A DNA stretch of 64,000 nt, taken from NCBI GenBank assembly GCA_947496185.1, contig CANMCD010000001.1, positions 186,001-250,000 of the forward strand, in the 5' to 3' direction. How positions within the stretch are numbered: position 1 is the stretch's first letter; each line of letters starts with the position of its first letter. Shown piece by piece: positions 18,826-29,029 of this stretch. The notes beneath the pieces are model-generated. The model ran no database searches and was not told where the DNA came from. It saw only the letters and a program-made list of their open reading frames with translations. Both the position numbers and the translations under genes were made by a program. Origin of the DNA: an uncultured Tenacibaculum sp. (GTDB taxonomy: Bacteria > Bacteroidota > Bacteroidia > Flavobacteriales > Flavobacteriaceae).

Positions 18826-20823
18826 TTATTTTTTTAATAAAGAAAAATGCCCGTAACTTGAATAAACGTTATTTGATTGGTCGGTTAACACTAAATGAAA
18901 CCAATAATCATTTGAGGGGAGTATTTTGCCATTATAGTGTCCGTCCCACCCCCAGTTTTTAGTTATTTTTCGTTTTATTAAAACCCTTCCAAAACGATTG
19001 CAAATTGTTATTTCAGCTTTTAGGAAAAATTTATTGTTTATTCCTTGGATATTCCACGTGTCATTGTATCCGTCATTATTGGGAGTAAAGAAAGAAGGAG
19101 CCTTAACCAAAACGACCTGTTTTTGAGTTGTGCCACAGTCATAGTCATCTCTTATAATAACGGTATATATACCTCCTTCTAAGTTGTTAAATACGGGCTC
19201 TTTTTGAAATGATGTTTGTTCGCCGTTACTGTCAATCAATGCAAACTTGTAATTGCTAATATTTTTGTGATTAACTTTTATACTATAGTTTTCGTTTCTT
19301 TTATTGTTAGTTTCATCAATAGTAATAATTGAATTAAGAAGAGAATTGTCTTCGAAGTCAGGAATCGGCTTTACTTCAATGGTTACTAATACTTCATTAT
19401 TAACGCAATTTGAATCATTACTTTTAACCTTAACATAGACGGGTTCTTTAAAAGGAGTTTTATTTGTATACGGAGTATTTTTGTCAATCAGGTCAATATT
19501 TTCCTCCGACTTAGCTCCGTTTAAAGAACTATGGTAAGAGATAGTGTATTTCTTAGGAGAAAGGTTGCCTAGTATTTCAGCATCCTTATTTGCTAAGATA
19601 ATACCGTCACTGATGCCGTCTGTATTACTCCCGCTTTTCATATCATCACAAATATAATAGCTTGTAGGAGTGTTGATTTTAGGTTTTTGAGTAGGTGAAA
19701 TAACAAATGAAGTGATAGAATAACACTGATGAGCTAAACGGTTATGATAAATTCGAGCATATATTTTTTGTTGTTTATTTACCATAACCTTAATTTTTGC
19801 ATTTGGAATAATGTTAAGGTTAGATTGTGCATTTTCGTGACTAGTGAAATAAGAAACGTTTACGTCAGTTGTTTTTTGTTTTTTTAGTATTTTTTGAGTT
19901 ACTATTGAAGAAAGATCGAACGTATAAGATTTTTGATTTGATGGGATGCATTCAATGACATTCTTAATTTGTGTAGTAACAATTTTTGGAAGGTATTCAA
20001 TAGTAATAGTATCCTGCCATGTGTTTTTACCATCTGAGATTTTGACTTTATATGTACCAGATATATTGTCTTTAATAATAAGTATTGGGTTTGTTTTTCC
20101 TTTAATTGCAACATCCCCATTACCCTTGTCAAGAAACCATTGGTAGGTCAATGTTTTCTCGCCATAAGAAGTGGCATCCAAACGATATTGAGTACCTTCA
20201 CATAGTATTTGGTCTTCACCAAGTAGTGATACAATACTGCAATCTGTTGAAGCTCTAGCCGTATTGTCTTTTGAAGGAGTAGAAGTCATTTTGATGGTAC
20301 CAGCTTCTTTTTTGTAATTGGTTATAAGTATGATATAATACTCTCCTTTTTTTGCCTTAGGTACGGTTAAGAATTCTATAGCGTCCTTTTCAAAACTACA
20401 ATCTATAATTTTGTGTTCTTTTAGTAATTCTTCTTGTTTATTGTTTTTTTTAATATCGATAATGTCCTTTTTTGTATAGGGACCCCAAGTGATAAAATCA
20501 ACATCAATAGGTGTTTTACTTTTGTTTTCTTGCTCAATGGTTAAGGCTAATTTTCCTGATGCATCAATTTTAATATAAAACCAAGAGGGGTAAGGGCGTT
20601 GTTGTAAACAACCATAATTTATATTTTTAGGCGCTTTTTTAACAACAGACGTATTCTCATGGTATAACGAGTTTTTAAATTCAATACCAGTATCAGAACA
20701 GAATGGAGCCATACCCGATATTTTATCATTATTAATGATTTCTTTAACTTCTACTTGTGTAAAAATAGGTTTTGATATAAGGAGGAAATAGATGAGTAGT
20801 GGAAATATAGTAGTAGTTTTCAT
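18826..20823 (-). CDS. T9SS type B cargo protein (paralogue 1)
   Basis: 665 aa secreted protein. Signal peptide at residues 1-22. Residues 35-175 form a beta-sandwich-like region (NDKISGMAPFCSDTGI, PSWFYIKID, DVDFITWGPY) common at the N-terminus of flavobacterial surface proteins; an Ig/PKD-like domain follows (LGEDQILCEGT, about 200-275). The last 88 residues (from 578, FFTPNNDGYNDTW ... WGWDGHYNGK ... DYWFHL) are the type B C-terminal sorting domain recognised by the T9SS, which leaves the protein exported and probably surface-bound. It is a tandem paralogue of the next upstream gene. Ligand or function unknown. Confidence 0.9.
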   Translation of the reverse strand: MKTTTIFPLLIYFLLISKPIFTQVEVKEIINNDKISGMAPFCSDTGIEFKNSLYHENTSVVKKAPKNINYGCLQQRPYPSWFYIKIDASGKLALTIEQENKSKTPIDVDFITWGPYTKKDIIDIKKNNKQEELLKEHKIIDCSFEKDAIEFLTVPKAKKGEYYIILITNYKKEAGTIKMTSTPSKDNTARASTDCSIVSLLGEDQILCEGTQYRLDATSYGEKTLTYQWFLDKGNGDVAIKGKTNPILIIKDNISGTYKVKISDGKNTWQDTITIEYLPKIVTTQIKNVIECIPSNQKSYTFDLSSIVTQKILKKQKTTDVNVSYFTSHENAQSNLNIIPNAKIKVMVNKQQKIYARIYHNRLAHQCYSITSFVISPTQKPKINTPTSYYICDDMKSGSNTDGISDGIILANKDAEILGNLSPKKYTISYHSSLNGAKSEENIDLIDKNTPYTNKTPFKEPVYVKVKSNDSNCVNNEVLVTIEVKPIPDFEDNSLLNSIITIDETNNKRNENYSIKVNHKNISNYKFALIDSNGEQTSFQKEPVFNNLEGGIYTVIIRDDYDCGTTQKQVVLVKAPSFFTPNNDGYNDTWNIQGINNKFFLKAEITICNRFGRVLIKRKITKNWGWDGHYNGKILPSNDYWFHLVLTDQSNNVYSSYGHFSLLKK

Positions 20824-21007
20824 AGTTTCAAATGTTATGAAACCAATCTATCTATATATATCGATTACAAAAAATAATTAACACCTACCAAAGGTGAATT
20901 TAACTTTTATATAGGATATTTGTTTGTTTATTCTTAATAAAAGTTGTTTTTTATTGGCAGCTTAGTAAGTTTGTCTGTCCAGTGTGAAGTTTTTAGAAAG
21001 GAAATTA

Positions 21008-22990
21008 TTATTTTTTTATTAATGAAAAATAACCTGATTTTACTAACTTTTTATTGTTCTTATCTTTTAAAATTAAATGGTACCAGTAATCATTTGAGGG
21101 GAGTATTTTGCCATTATAGTGTCCATCCCACCCCCAGTTTTCTTTTATTGTTTTTCGTATTAAGAGTTTCCCCATTCGATTAAATATACGAAGTTCCGCT
21201 TGTGGATAAAAGGAATTATTGATACCTCTAATAACCCAAGTATCATTGTGCCCATCATTATTAGGTGTAAAAAAGTTGGCTACATTAACCACTACAAGTT
21301 GTTTTTTTATACGTTGACAGGTCATATCATTTCTTATAACTAACAAGGTATATACACCACCAGTTAAGTTTTCAAATAACGGGGATTCTTGATATTCGGT
21401 TTGGTTTCCATTTTGGTCAACTAAAGCAAATTTATGTCCTTCAATATTTGGATGATTAATTTTGATATTACACCGGATATTTTGATGGGTGTTAATGTCA
21501 TCTGTCACTGTAATTGAGGATAATATTTCATGATTAGGAATGAGTTTTACTTCTATTTGGAATGAAATTGTATTATTAATACAGCCTGTTATTTGATTGG
21601 TGACTTTTACAAAAATGGTTTCGATATGAGGAGTCGTATTAGTGTATGGGATGTTTTTATTTATTAGGTCAATTTCCTCATTTGATTGCGTACCTTTCAA
21701 GGATCGATGGTAGGAAACAATGTAATCATCAGGAGGTAAATTACCTAAAATTTCATCATCTTTAATAGCAAGGTTTATATTCGTTGCTTTTCCATCCGAA
21801 TTACTACCACTTTCAATATCATCACATACAAGGTAGTTATTGGGTTGAAGTATAGTAGGGAGCTGATTTACTTTCACTATAAAGGAAGTAGTATCAAAGC
21901 AATTATTGGGATATCTAGTATCGTAAATTCGTGCAAAAACTTCGATTTCTTGATTGATAGAAACTTCTAATTTATTGTCAAAGAGTGGGGTTGTGTTTTT
22001 AATAGCACTTTCTAAATTAGTAAAGTAGCTTACTTTGATGGTACTTCCTTTTTGTTCTTTTTGTATTTGGGGCGTAGTTAACCTATGAAGGTCAAAAGTA
22101 TATGATTTTAGATCATTAGAAATACATTCGTTAATGTCATCGATGGGATAAGCTTTCGAATTAGGAACAAAGGTAACTTGAATATCATCATAAACATTAA
22201 TAATATCATTAGAAACTTTTAGCCTGTATATTCCTGAAGTATTGTTATTGATCAGAAGTGTTGGCCCTGTTTCATTTTCGATGACTTCAAAGTGATCCCC
22301 TATTTTAATAAACCATTGGTAGGTGTTATTATAATTGTTGTCAGAAGGTACCTCTAATACAACAGGTGTTCCGTTACATACAATTTTATCTTCTCCTAAC
22401 GAAGGAACCACACTACAATCAGTTGTTGCCGTAGCAGTATTGGTATTATCATCAGTTTGAGTACTAATCATCTCTATAGTACCGGGTCTTCCATCAAAAT
22501 TGGTTATAAGGATAACATAATATTCATTCTCTTTTACATCAGAAACCCATAATTGCTCGGTTGAAGCAGATGAATAACTACAATCTTTCAAGGATCTAGT
22601 ATCTAGTAGTTGAATATTTCCTTGTTTTATATTTTTAATATGATCTCGATTAAAAGGTCCCCAGATAGCAAAATCTACATCAATAGGGGAGCCTTCATTG
22701 CTTGTTTGTTCTATATGAAGGTTTAAATTACCTGCTTGATCTACTTTAATGAAAAACCATGATGGATGTGGTTGGCTAGCTAAACAATCGTAGTAAGGAC
22801 CAACAGGAGCATTATTGGTTATTGCTCCAAAGGTATCTGAACTTGAGTTTTTGAATACAATACCCGTATCGGAACAAAAGGGTGCCATATTCGCTACTTT
22901 ATCATTATTTATGTTATGAGTAGCTTGTGCAAAAGTTTTTGTGAGAAAAATTATGAGTAAAAAGAAATATATGAATATGGGGTGTTTCAT
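21008..22990 (-). CDS. T9SS type B cargo protein (paralogue 2)
   Basis: 660 aa with the same order of parts as its neighbour: signal peptide (1-22), NDKVANMAPFCSDTGI region with PSWFFIKVD and DVDFAIWGPF, an Ig/PKD-like segment (LGEDKIVCNGT), a long beta-rich middle with ICDD/VCDD-type repeats (YLVCDDIESGSNSDG), and the 88-residue type B sorting domain from residue 573 (FFTPNNDGHNDTW, WGWDGHYNGK). It lies 184 bp upstream of paralogue 1 on the same strand. The pair is clearly a tandem duplication that has since diverged. Confidence 0.9.
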   Translation of the reverse strand: MKHPIFIYFFLLIIFLTKTFAQATHNINNDKVANMAPFCSDTGIVFKNSSSDTFGAITNNAPVGPYYDCLASQPHPSWFFIKVDQAGNLNLHIEQTSNEGSPIDVDFAIWGPFNRDHIKNIKQGNIQLLDTRSLKDCSYSSASTEQLWVSDVKENEYYVILITNFDGRPGTIEMISTQTDDNTNTATATTDCSVVPSLGEDKIVCNGTPVVLEVPSDNNYNNTYQWFIKIGDHFEVIENETGPTLLINNNTSGIYRLKVSNDIINVYDDIQVTFVPNSKAYPIDDINECISNDLKSYTFDLHRLTTPQIQKEQKGSTIKVSYFTNLESAIKNTTPLFDNKLEVSINQEIEVFARIYDTRYPNNCFDTTSFIVKVNQLPTILQPNNYLVCDDIESGSNSDGKATNINLAIKDDEILGNLPPDDYIVSYHRSLKGTQSNEEIDLINKNIPYTNTTPHIETIFVKVTNQITGCINNTISFQIEVKLIPNHEILSSITVTDDINTHQNIRCNIKINHPNIEGHKFALVDQNGNQTEYQESPLFENLTGGVYTLLVIRNDMTCQRIKKQLVVVNVANFFTPNNDGHNDTWVIRGINNSFYPQAELRIFNRMGKLLIRKTIKENWGWDGHYNGKILPSNDYWYHLILKDKNNKKLVKSGYFSLIKK

Positions 22991-23045
22991 TTAGGGGGAT
23001 GTTGGGGGTAAATAACTGGTCGCAAATATCGTTATATTTTGGAGC

Positions 23046-23078
23046 AAAAAAAAGACTGCCAGTTAATTAGACAGTCTC
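23046..23078 (-). terminator. Rho-independent terminator of gcvP
   Basis: On the minus strand AGACTG pairs with CAGTCT and is followed by eight T; 28 bp after the gcvP stop. Confidence 0.8.
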
Positions 23079-23105
23079 TTATTTGTTTTTATGTTTTTTT
23101 TAAGA

Positions 23106-25961
23106 TTAAGCTTCGGCATCCATATAATCTTCGATAGGGTTACATGAACAAATCAAGTTTCTATCTCCAAAGGCATCATCAACTCTTCTTACAGATGGCC
23201 AAAATTTATTCTCAGCAATATACGCAAGCGGAAAAGCAGCTTCTTTACGAGAATAAGGCAGATCCCATTGGTCAGCCGTTAACATTTCTTGTGTATGAGG
23301 TGCATTCTTTAGTACATTATTAGTGTCTTCTTTTGTTGCAGCGTCAATTTCTTTACGAATAGAAATTAATGCATCACAAAAACGATCTAATTCAGATAAA
23401 CCTTCACTTTCAGTAGGCTCAACCATTATCGTTCCAGCCACAGGGAAAGATACTGTTGGAGCATGGAATCCATAATCCATTAAACGTTTTGCAATATCAA
23501 CTACCTCAATACCGTGTTGTTTAAAGGCCCTACAATCTAAAATCATTTCATGTGCAGCACGACCCATTTCTCCAGTATATAAGGTTTCAAAATGCCCTTG
23601 CAAGCGTTCTTTCATATAGTTTGCATTTAAGATGGCGTTTTTGGTTGAATTTGTCAAACCATCAGCTCCTAACATTGTAATGTAACCATAAGAAATTAAA
23701 CAAGCCAATGCAGATCCCCAAGGAGCAGCTGAAATAGCCGTAATGGCATTATCACCTCCTGTAGCGATTACTGGATTTGTTGGTAAATAAGGTACAAGCT
23801 GTGGTGCAACACAAATTGGACCAACACCAGGGCCACCGCCTCCGTGTGGAATAGCAAATGTTTTGTGTAGGTTTAAGTGACAAACGTCCGCTCCGATAGT
23901 TGCAGGGTTGGTTAACCCTACCTGAGCATTCATATTAGCACCGTCCATGTATACTTGCCCACCATTATCGTGGATTATTTGTGTGATTTCTTTAATCGCT
24001 TTTTCATATACTCCGTGTGTAGAAGGATACGTAACCATTAAAGCAGCCAAATTATCTTTGTGTAATTCTGCTTTCGTACGTAGGTCTTCTACATCTATAT
24101 TTCCCTTTTCATCCGTTTTAGTAACTACTACCTTCATTCCTGCCATTACTGCTGAAGCAGGGTTTGTTCCGTGAGCAGAAGCAGGAATCAAACAGATGTT
24201 TCTGTTATTATCTCCATTTGCTTGGTGGTAAGCACGTATCACCATTAAACCAGCAAATTCTCCTTGTGCTCCAGAGTTGGGTTGTAAGGAAGTTCCAGCA
24301 AAACCAGTAACTACGTTTAGTTGATGTTCTAAGTTTTTAAGAACTTCTTGATACCCTTGTACTTGGTCTAATGGAGCAAAGGGATGAATGTTCCCCCATT
24401 GCGGATTACTTAAAGGCAACATTTCTGATGCAGCATTAAGTTTCATAGTACAAGAACCTAAAGAAATCATTGAATGATTTAATGCAAGGTCTTTACGTTC
24501 TAATTTTTTGATATAACGCATCATATCTGTTTCTGATTGATACGTATTGAAAACATCATTGTCTAAAAAAGAAGTGTTTCTAAGTACATTTTCAGGTAAT
24601 ATACTTTTAGTATCAAATTCATTAACAGTAATATCTTGAACATTGAACGCTTGTTCAAAACAATTGATAATTGCGTTAATCTCAGGTAAACCTACTGTTT
24701 CATTTAATGAAATAGCAACATGGTTTTCGTCAACATAATGGAAATTGATATTGTTTTTCTCTGCAACTTCACGAAGTTTAGCTGCTTCTACTTCAATTAA
24801 TAAAGTGTCAAAATAAGCACTATTTTTTTGCGTAAAACCTAAACCGTTTAAGGCTTCGGCCAAAGTAATCGTTGCTTGATGTACGTTATTAGCAATGTAA
24901 GCTAATCCGTCTTTACCATGATATACAGCATACATACCTGCCATCACTGCTAGTAATACTTGTGCAGTACAAATATTAGAAGTAGCTCTTTCACGTTTTA
25001 TATGTTGTTCACGTGTTTGCAGAGCCATACGTAAAGCACGACCTCCGTTTTTATCTTTAGTAACCCCAATAATACGCCCAGGGATACTTCTTTTATATGC
25101 TTCTTTGGTAGCAAAATAACCTGCATGAGGGCCACCATATCCTAAAGGAATTCCGAAACGTTGTGTGGTACCTACAACTACATCAACACCAAATTCAGCA
25201 GGAGCTTTTAGTTTTACTAACGATAAAATATCAGCAGCTACAGCTACTTTGATATTATTTTGATTAGCTTTTGCAGTAAAATCTGTATAATCATATACCT
25301 GTCCGTGTTTTCCAGGATATTGTAAAATAGCACCAAAAAATGCTTCTGAAAAGTCAAATTCTTCGTGGTTACCAACTACCAATTCGATACCAATTGGAAT
25401 CGCTCTAGTTTGTAACACAGATAGTGTTTGTGGTAATATTTCATTCGAAACAAAAAATTTATTTGCTCCAGCCTTTTTCTTAGCTCTTTCACGAACATCA
25501 AATAACAATGCCATTGCTTCAGCAGCAGCTGTACCTTCATCTAATAAAGAAGCATTTGCCAATTCCATACCTGTCAAATCACATACCATAGTTTGGTAGT
25601 TCAATAAGGCTTCTAAACGACCTTGAGCAATTTCGGCTTGATAGGGTGTATAAGCTGTATACCATCCTGGGTTTTCCAAGATGTTACGTTGGATTACACT
25701 TGGGACAATTGCTTCGTGATATCCTAAACCGATATAACTCTTATAAACTTTATTCTTAGCACCCAAGGCACTGATATGATTAAGATACTCATACTCACTC
25801 ATAGCAGGAGCTAAGTCTAAGTTATCTTGCAATCTAATATCATCGGGTATTGTTTCATAAATTAATTGATCCAATGAATCAACACCAATAGCACCTAGCA
25901 TTTTTTCTTGATCCTTTACTCTTGGGCCTATATGTCTTAGTTGAAATGAATTTGTGTTCAT
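23106..25961 (-). CDS. gcvP: Glycine dehydrogenase (decarboxylating), P protein
   Basis: 951 aa, the full length of the fused P-protein (both halves in one chain). It is the PLP-dependent decarboxylase of the glycine cleavage system, passing the aminomethyl group to the lipoyl H protein. Visible signatures: the N-terminal FQLRHIGPR, the first-half [20 protein letters not shown] region, the glycine-rich [12 protein letters not shown], and the PLP lysine in [18 protein letters not shown] near residue 700. gcvT and gcvH are not in the window. A TAATTTTG -7-like element lies 26 bp upstream of the start. Confidence 0.97.
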   Translation of the reverse strand: MNTNSFQLRHIGPRVKDQEKMLGAIGVDSLDQLIYETIPDDIRLQDNLDLAPAMSEYEYLNHISALGAKNKVYKSYIGLGYHEAIVPSVIQRNILENPGWYTAYTPYQAEIAQGRLEALLNYQTMVCDLTGMELANASLLDEGTAAAEAMALLFDVRERAKKKAGANKFFVSNEILPQTLSVLQTRAIPIGIELVVGNHEEFDFSEAFFGAILQYPGKHGQVYDYTDFTAKANQNNIKVAVAADILSLVKLKAPAEFGVDVVVGTTQRFGIPLGYGGPHAGYFATKEAYKRSIPGRIIGVTKDKNGGRALRMALQTREQHIKRERATSNICTAQVLLAVMAGMYAVYHGKDGLAYIANNVHQATITLAEALNGLGFTQKNSAYFDTLLIEVEAAKLREVAEKNNINFHYVDENHVAISLNETVGLPEINAIINCFEQAFNVQDITVNEFDTKSILPENVLRNTSFLDNDVFNTYQSETDMMRYIKKLERKDLALNHSMISLGSCTMKLNAASEMLPLSNPQWGNIHPFAPLDQVQGYQEVLKNLEHQLNVVTGFAGTSLQPNSGAQGEFAGLMVIRAYHQANGDNNRNICLIPASAHGTNPASAVMAGMKVVVTKTDEKGNIDVEDLRTKAELHKDNLAALMVTYPSTHGVYEKAIKEITQIIHDNGGQVYMDGANMNAQVGLTNPATIGADVCHLNLHKTFAIPHGGGGPGVGPICVAPQLVPYLPTNPVIATGGDNAITAISAAPWGSALACLISYGYITMLGADGLTNSTKNAILNANYMKERLQGHFETLYTGEMGRAAHEMILDCRAFKQHGIEVVDIAKRLMDYGFHAPTVSFPVAGTIMVEPTESEGLSELDRFCDALISIRKEIDAATKEDTNNVLKNAPHTQEMLTADQWDLPYSRKEAAFPLAYIAENKFWPSVRRVDDAFGDRNLICSCNPIEDYMDAEA

Positions 25962-25986
25962 TTTGGTTGTTTGTTTTAAAGTGCTA

Positions 25987-25994
25987 CAAAATTA
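25987..25994 (-). promoter_or_regulatory. Candidate -7 element for gcvP
   Basis: On the minus strand TAATTTTG fits TAnnTTTG, with a TTTA about 17 nt further upstream in place of the ideal TTTG. It would give a leader of about 20 nt. Confidence 0.45.
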
Positions 25995-26090
25995 ATTAAA
26001 ATTGCCGATTTTAAATAGTGATTTTTTATTCGAAACCGTTAAATCATTACCTCGATACTAAATTATACACAGATATGTTATTTTTGTTTA

Positions 26091-26915
26091 ATGAGCTATC
26101 TAAAAAAAATACTAAAACTTTATATAAACACTAGCCTACACGTTGCATTATCGGTATATGCACTGACAAGAATAACAGAGTGGTATTTGGGGCTTTCATA
26201 TAATGAACCTTTAGACTATTTTATATTTTACGGAACAATCACGGGATATAATTTTGTTAAATACGCAGGCCTGGCTAAATTACATCACAGAAGTTTGACA
26301 CATAACTTACGTTTTATACAAGCTTTTTCGTTCATTTGTTTTTTATTGATGTGTTATTACGGAACTCAAATTTCAATAAAAACATGGTTTGTAATTCTTC
26401 CAATGGCTTTGTTAACTTTTTTGTATGCAGTGCCTTTATTAGGAGGTTTTCAAAAAAATTTACGAAGTATAAGTTATCTAAAAATTCTCATAGTAGGAAT
26501 TATATGGGCAGGAACGACAGTACTTTTACCAATATATGATGCAGGAATGGTTCTAGATATGAAAGGGTGGGGTATGTTCATTCAGAGATTGTTGTTTGTA
26601 ATGATTCTTATTTTACCTTTTGATATTAGAGATGTGAAATTTGATGCTATTTCATTGCAAACAATTCCTAAAAAAATTGGAATTCTTAATACCAAAAAAT
26701 TAGGAGTAGTCATGTTGTTAATTTGTTTAGGATTGGAATTTTCTATAGGAGGACTTCCAGTTTTTCAGATGGCATATGTCTCAATTTCAATATTGTTGCT
26801 GTGGGTACTTCTAAAATCATCTGTCAAACAACCCGAATATTTTAGCTCTTTTTGGGTAGAATCCATACCAATAGTTTGGTTGATTTTTTTAATGATTTTT
26901 GGGTATATCTTATAA
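26091..26915 (+). CDS. UbiA-like integral membrane protein
   Basis: 274 aa with about eight hydrophobic helices. The loop LPFDIRDVKFDAISLQTIPKKIG near residue 180 matches the second Asp-rich motif (DxxDxxxD) of UbiA-type prenyltransferases, but where the first NDxxDxxxD motif is expected (about residues 48-62, TGYNFVKYAGLAK) the aspartates are missing. It is therefore either a divergent or a catalytically altered member. A TATTTTTG element ends only 5 bp before the ATG. The nearest gene on the same strand starts 111 bp downstream. Confidence 0.6.
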   Translation: MSYLKKILKLYINTSLHVALSVYALTRITEWYLGLSYNEPLDYFIFYGTITGYNFVKYAGLAKLHHRSLTHNLRFIQAFSFICFLLMCYYGTQISIKTWFVILPMALLTFLYAVPLLGGFQKNLRSISYLKILIVGIIWAGTTVLLPIYDAGMVLDMKGWGMFIQRLLFVMILILPFDIRDVKFDAISLQTIPKKIGILNTKKLGVVMLLICLGLEFSIGGLPVFQMAYVSISILLLWVLLKSSVKQPEYFSSFWVESIPIVWLIFLMIFGYIL

Positions 26916-27026
26916 TTAACTACCTTTTTTAGTTAAAAATATAAAAAAAATAAAATGTTATGTTTTTGTGATACTTTTTTAAGGAAACCTTTGTAATTTG
27001 CAGACTAACAATACAATTAACAGACC

Positions 27027-28928
27027 ATGAACACCACAACTACTATGAAAAGAAATTACATCTTTGATTTTGATAGTACTTTAACAAGGGTAGAAGCTTT
27101 AGACGTGTTAGCTGAGATTACACTTGCTAATAATCCTCAAAAGAATGAAATAATTGAGGGAATAGTAAATATTACCAATCTTGGAATTGATGGTGAAATT
27201 TCTTTTCCCGAGTCCTTGGAAAGACGTATAAAATTGTTAGATGCAAAAAGGTCCGATTTGACGCTTTTAATTCAAGAGTTGCGTAAAAAAGTTTCGAAAT
27301 CTATTGAAAGTAATAAGGAGTTTTTTGAAAAATTTTCAGAAGATATATATGTTATTTCAGCTGGATTTAAGGAGTTTATTGATCCGATTGTAGCGGAATA
27401 CAACATCCCTTCGGAAAGAGTTTTTGCGAATACATTCGAATTTGATACGGAGAACAATATCGTAGGTTTCGATAAAGAGAATGTGTTGTCAACTCATAAT
27501 GGAAAAATTCAATGTATTAAAGATTTAAAACTAGAAGGAGAGATTCAAATGATAGGGGATGGGTATAGTGATTATGTTACCAAAGAAGCAGGAGTCGCAG
27601 ATAAGTTTTTTGCCTATACCGAAAATGTATCCAGAGATAAAACCGTTGCCAATGCGGATCATATTGCCCCAAACTTAGATGAATTTTTATACGTAAACGA
27701 TTTGCCAAGAAATATTTCCTATCCCAAAAACAGAATAAAAATAGTACTATTGGAAAACATCCATATAGATGCTAATTATAAATTATCAGAAGATGGTTTT
27801 ACCGTAGAAACCTTATCAGGAAGTTTGCCAGAGGAGGAGCTTATAGAGAAATTAAAAGGCATACATGTTTTAGGAGTACGATCAAAAACACAAGTAACGA
27901 GGAAGGTTATTGAGTCTGCGGAAAAACTTATGGTGGTTTCTGCTTTTTGTATTGGTACGAAGCAAATTGATCTAGAAGCTTGTAAAGAACATGGAATAGT
28001 GGTGTTTAATGCACCGTATAGCAATACAAGATCGGTGGTAGAATTGGCCATTGGTGAAATCATTATGTTGATGCGAAGTGTTTTTCAACGAAGTACGGAG
28101 ATTCATCAAGGGCAATGGAATAAAACGGCTCAAGGTTCTAAAGAGGTTCGAGGAAAAAAACTCGGAATCGTTGGGTATGGTAATATTGGAAAACAATTAT
28201 CTGTTTTGGCAGAAGCCTTAGGAATGGATGTGTATTATTATGATGTGGAAGATAAATTGGCATTAGGAAATGCTACGAAAGTCTCGAAATTAGAAGATTT
28301 GTTGGGTATTTCGGATGTGGTTACTTTGCATGTGGATGATAATGCTAATAATAGAAACTTTATAGGAGCGAAGGAGATTGCCCTGATGAAAGATGGAGCA
28401 CATTTGGTGAATCTTTCAAGAGGTTTTGTGGTAGATATTAAAGCATTGGTTTCAGCTTTGAAATCTGGAAAAATAGCAGGAGCTGCAATTGATGTGTATC
28501 CTGAAGAACCTAGAAAAAATGGCGAATTCTTTTCTGAGTTGATAGGACTTGATAATGTAATTTTAACTCCGCATGTAGGAGGTAGTACGGAAGAGGCACA
28601 AAGAGATATCGCTGATTTTGTCCCTAATAAAATTATGGCTTATATTAATTCGGGTAATACCGTCGACGCTGTGAATTTTCCAAATATTCGATTGCCAAAG
28701 CATAAAGACGCACACCGTTTTTTACATATACATAAGAATGTGCCAGGTATTATGGCTAAGATTAATAAGGTGTTGGCAGCTTATGAACTTAATATTACAG
28801 GGCAATATCTTTCTACGGATGAAAAAGTAGGATATGTAATTACAGATGTTAATAAAAAATACAATCAAGAAGTAATTTCTGAGTTGAAGAAAGTTACGGG
28901 TACGATTAAGTTTAGAGTATTGTACTAG
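27027..28928 (+). CDS. serA: Fused phosphoserine phosphatase / phosphoglycerate dehydrogenase
   Basis: 633 aa in one uninterrupted frame. Residues 1-225 are a HAD phosphatase of SerB type: DFDSTLT (nucleophile Asp), ISAGF (motif II) and GDGYSD (motif IV). Residues 235-550 are a 3-phosphoglycerate dehydrogenase close to the E. coli type: NAD motif GIVGYGNIGKQ near 381, LSRGFVVD and the catalytic-His block HVGGSTEEAQ near 515. Residues 564-633 are an ACT domain (serine feedback). It would carry out the first and third steps of serine synthesis; the middle aminotransferase SerC is not nearby. Start could also be the ATG at 27045. Confidence 0.92.
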   Translation: MNTTTTMKRNYIFDFDSTLTRVEALDVLAEITLANNPQKNEIIEGIVNITNLGIDGEISFPESLERRIKLLDAKRSDLTLLIQELRKKVSKSIESNKEFFEKFSEDIYVISAGFKEFIDPIVAEYNIPSERVFANTFEFDTENNIVGFDKENVLSTHNGKIQCIKDLKLEGEIQMIGDGYSDYVTKEAGVADKFFAYTENVSRDKTVANADHIAPNLDEFLYVNDLPRNISYPKNRIKIVLLENIHIDANYKLSEDGFTVETLSGSLPEEELIEKLKGIHVLGVRSKTQVTRKVIESAEKLMVVSAFCIGTKQIDLEACKEHGIVVFNAPYSNTRSVVELAIGEIIMLMRSVFQRSTEIHQGQWNKTAQGSKEVRGKKLGIVGYGNIGKQLSVLAEALGMDVYYYDVEDKLALGNATKVSKLEDLLGISDVVTLHVDDNANNRNFIGAKEIALMKDGAHLVNLSRGFVVDIKALVSALKSGKIAGAAIDVYPEEPRKNGEFFSELIGLDNVILTPHVGGSTEEAQRDIADFVPNKIMAYINSGNTVDAVNFPNIRLPKHKDAHRFLHIHKNVPGIMAKINKVLAAYELNITGQYLSTDEKVGYVITDVNKKYNQEVISELKKVTGTIKFRVLY

Positions 28929-28995
28929 TATGCCTTGTAACCTTACTTGACTATGTATTTATTTCATATATAGTTTATCAGGTGTAAAAAATAGT

Positions 28996-29024
28996 GAGGC
29001 TGCCTATTTCATTTAGGCAGCCTC
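28996..29024 (-). terminator. Bidirectional-type terminator
   Basis: 11-bp perfect GC-rich stem GAGGCTGCCTA / TAGGCAGCCTC with a 7-nt loop. On the minus strand it is followed by ACTATTTTTTA, so it mainly serves the decarboxylase gene; it can also stop reading from the convergent serA fusion. Confidence 0.85.
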
Positions 29025-29029
29025 AAGTA

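Noticed and set aside
23947-24174. Open frame on the + strand inside gcvP
   Set aside because: It is antisense to a conserved part of gcvP and has no family resemblance; a shadow of the real gene.
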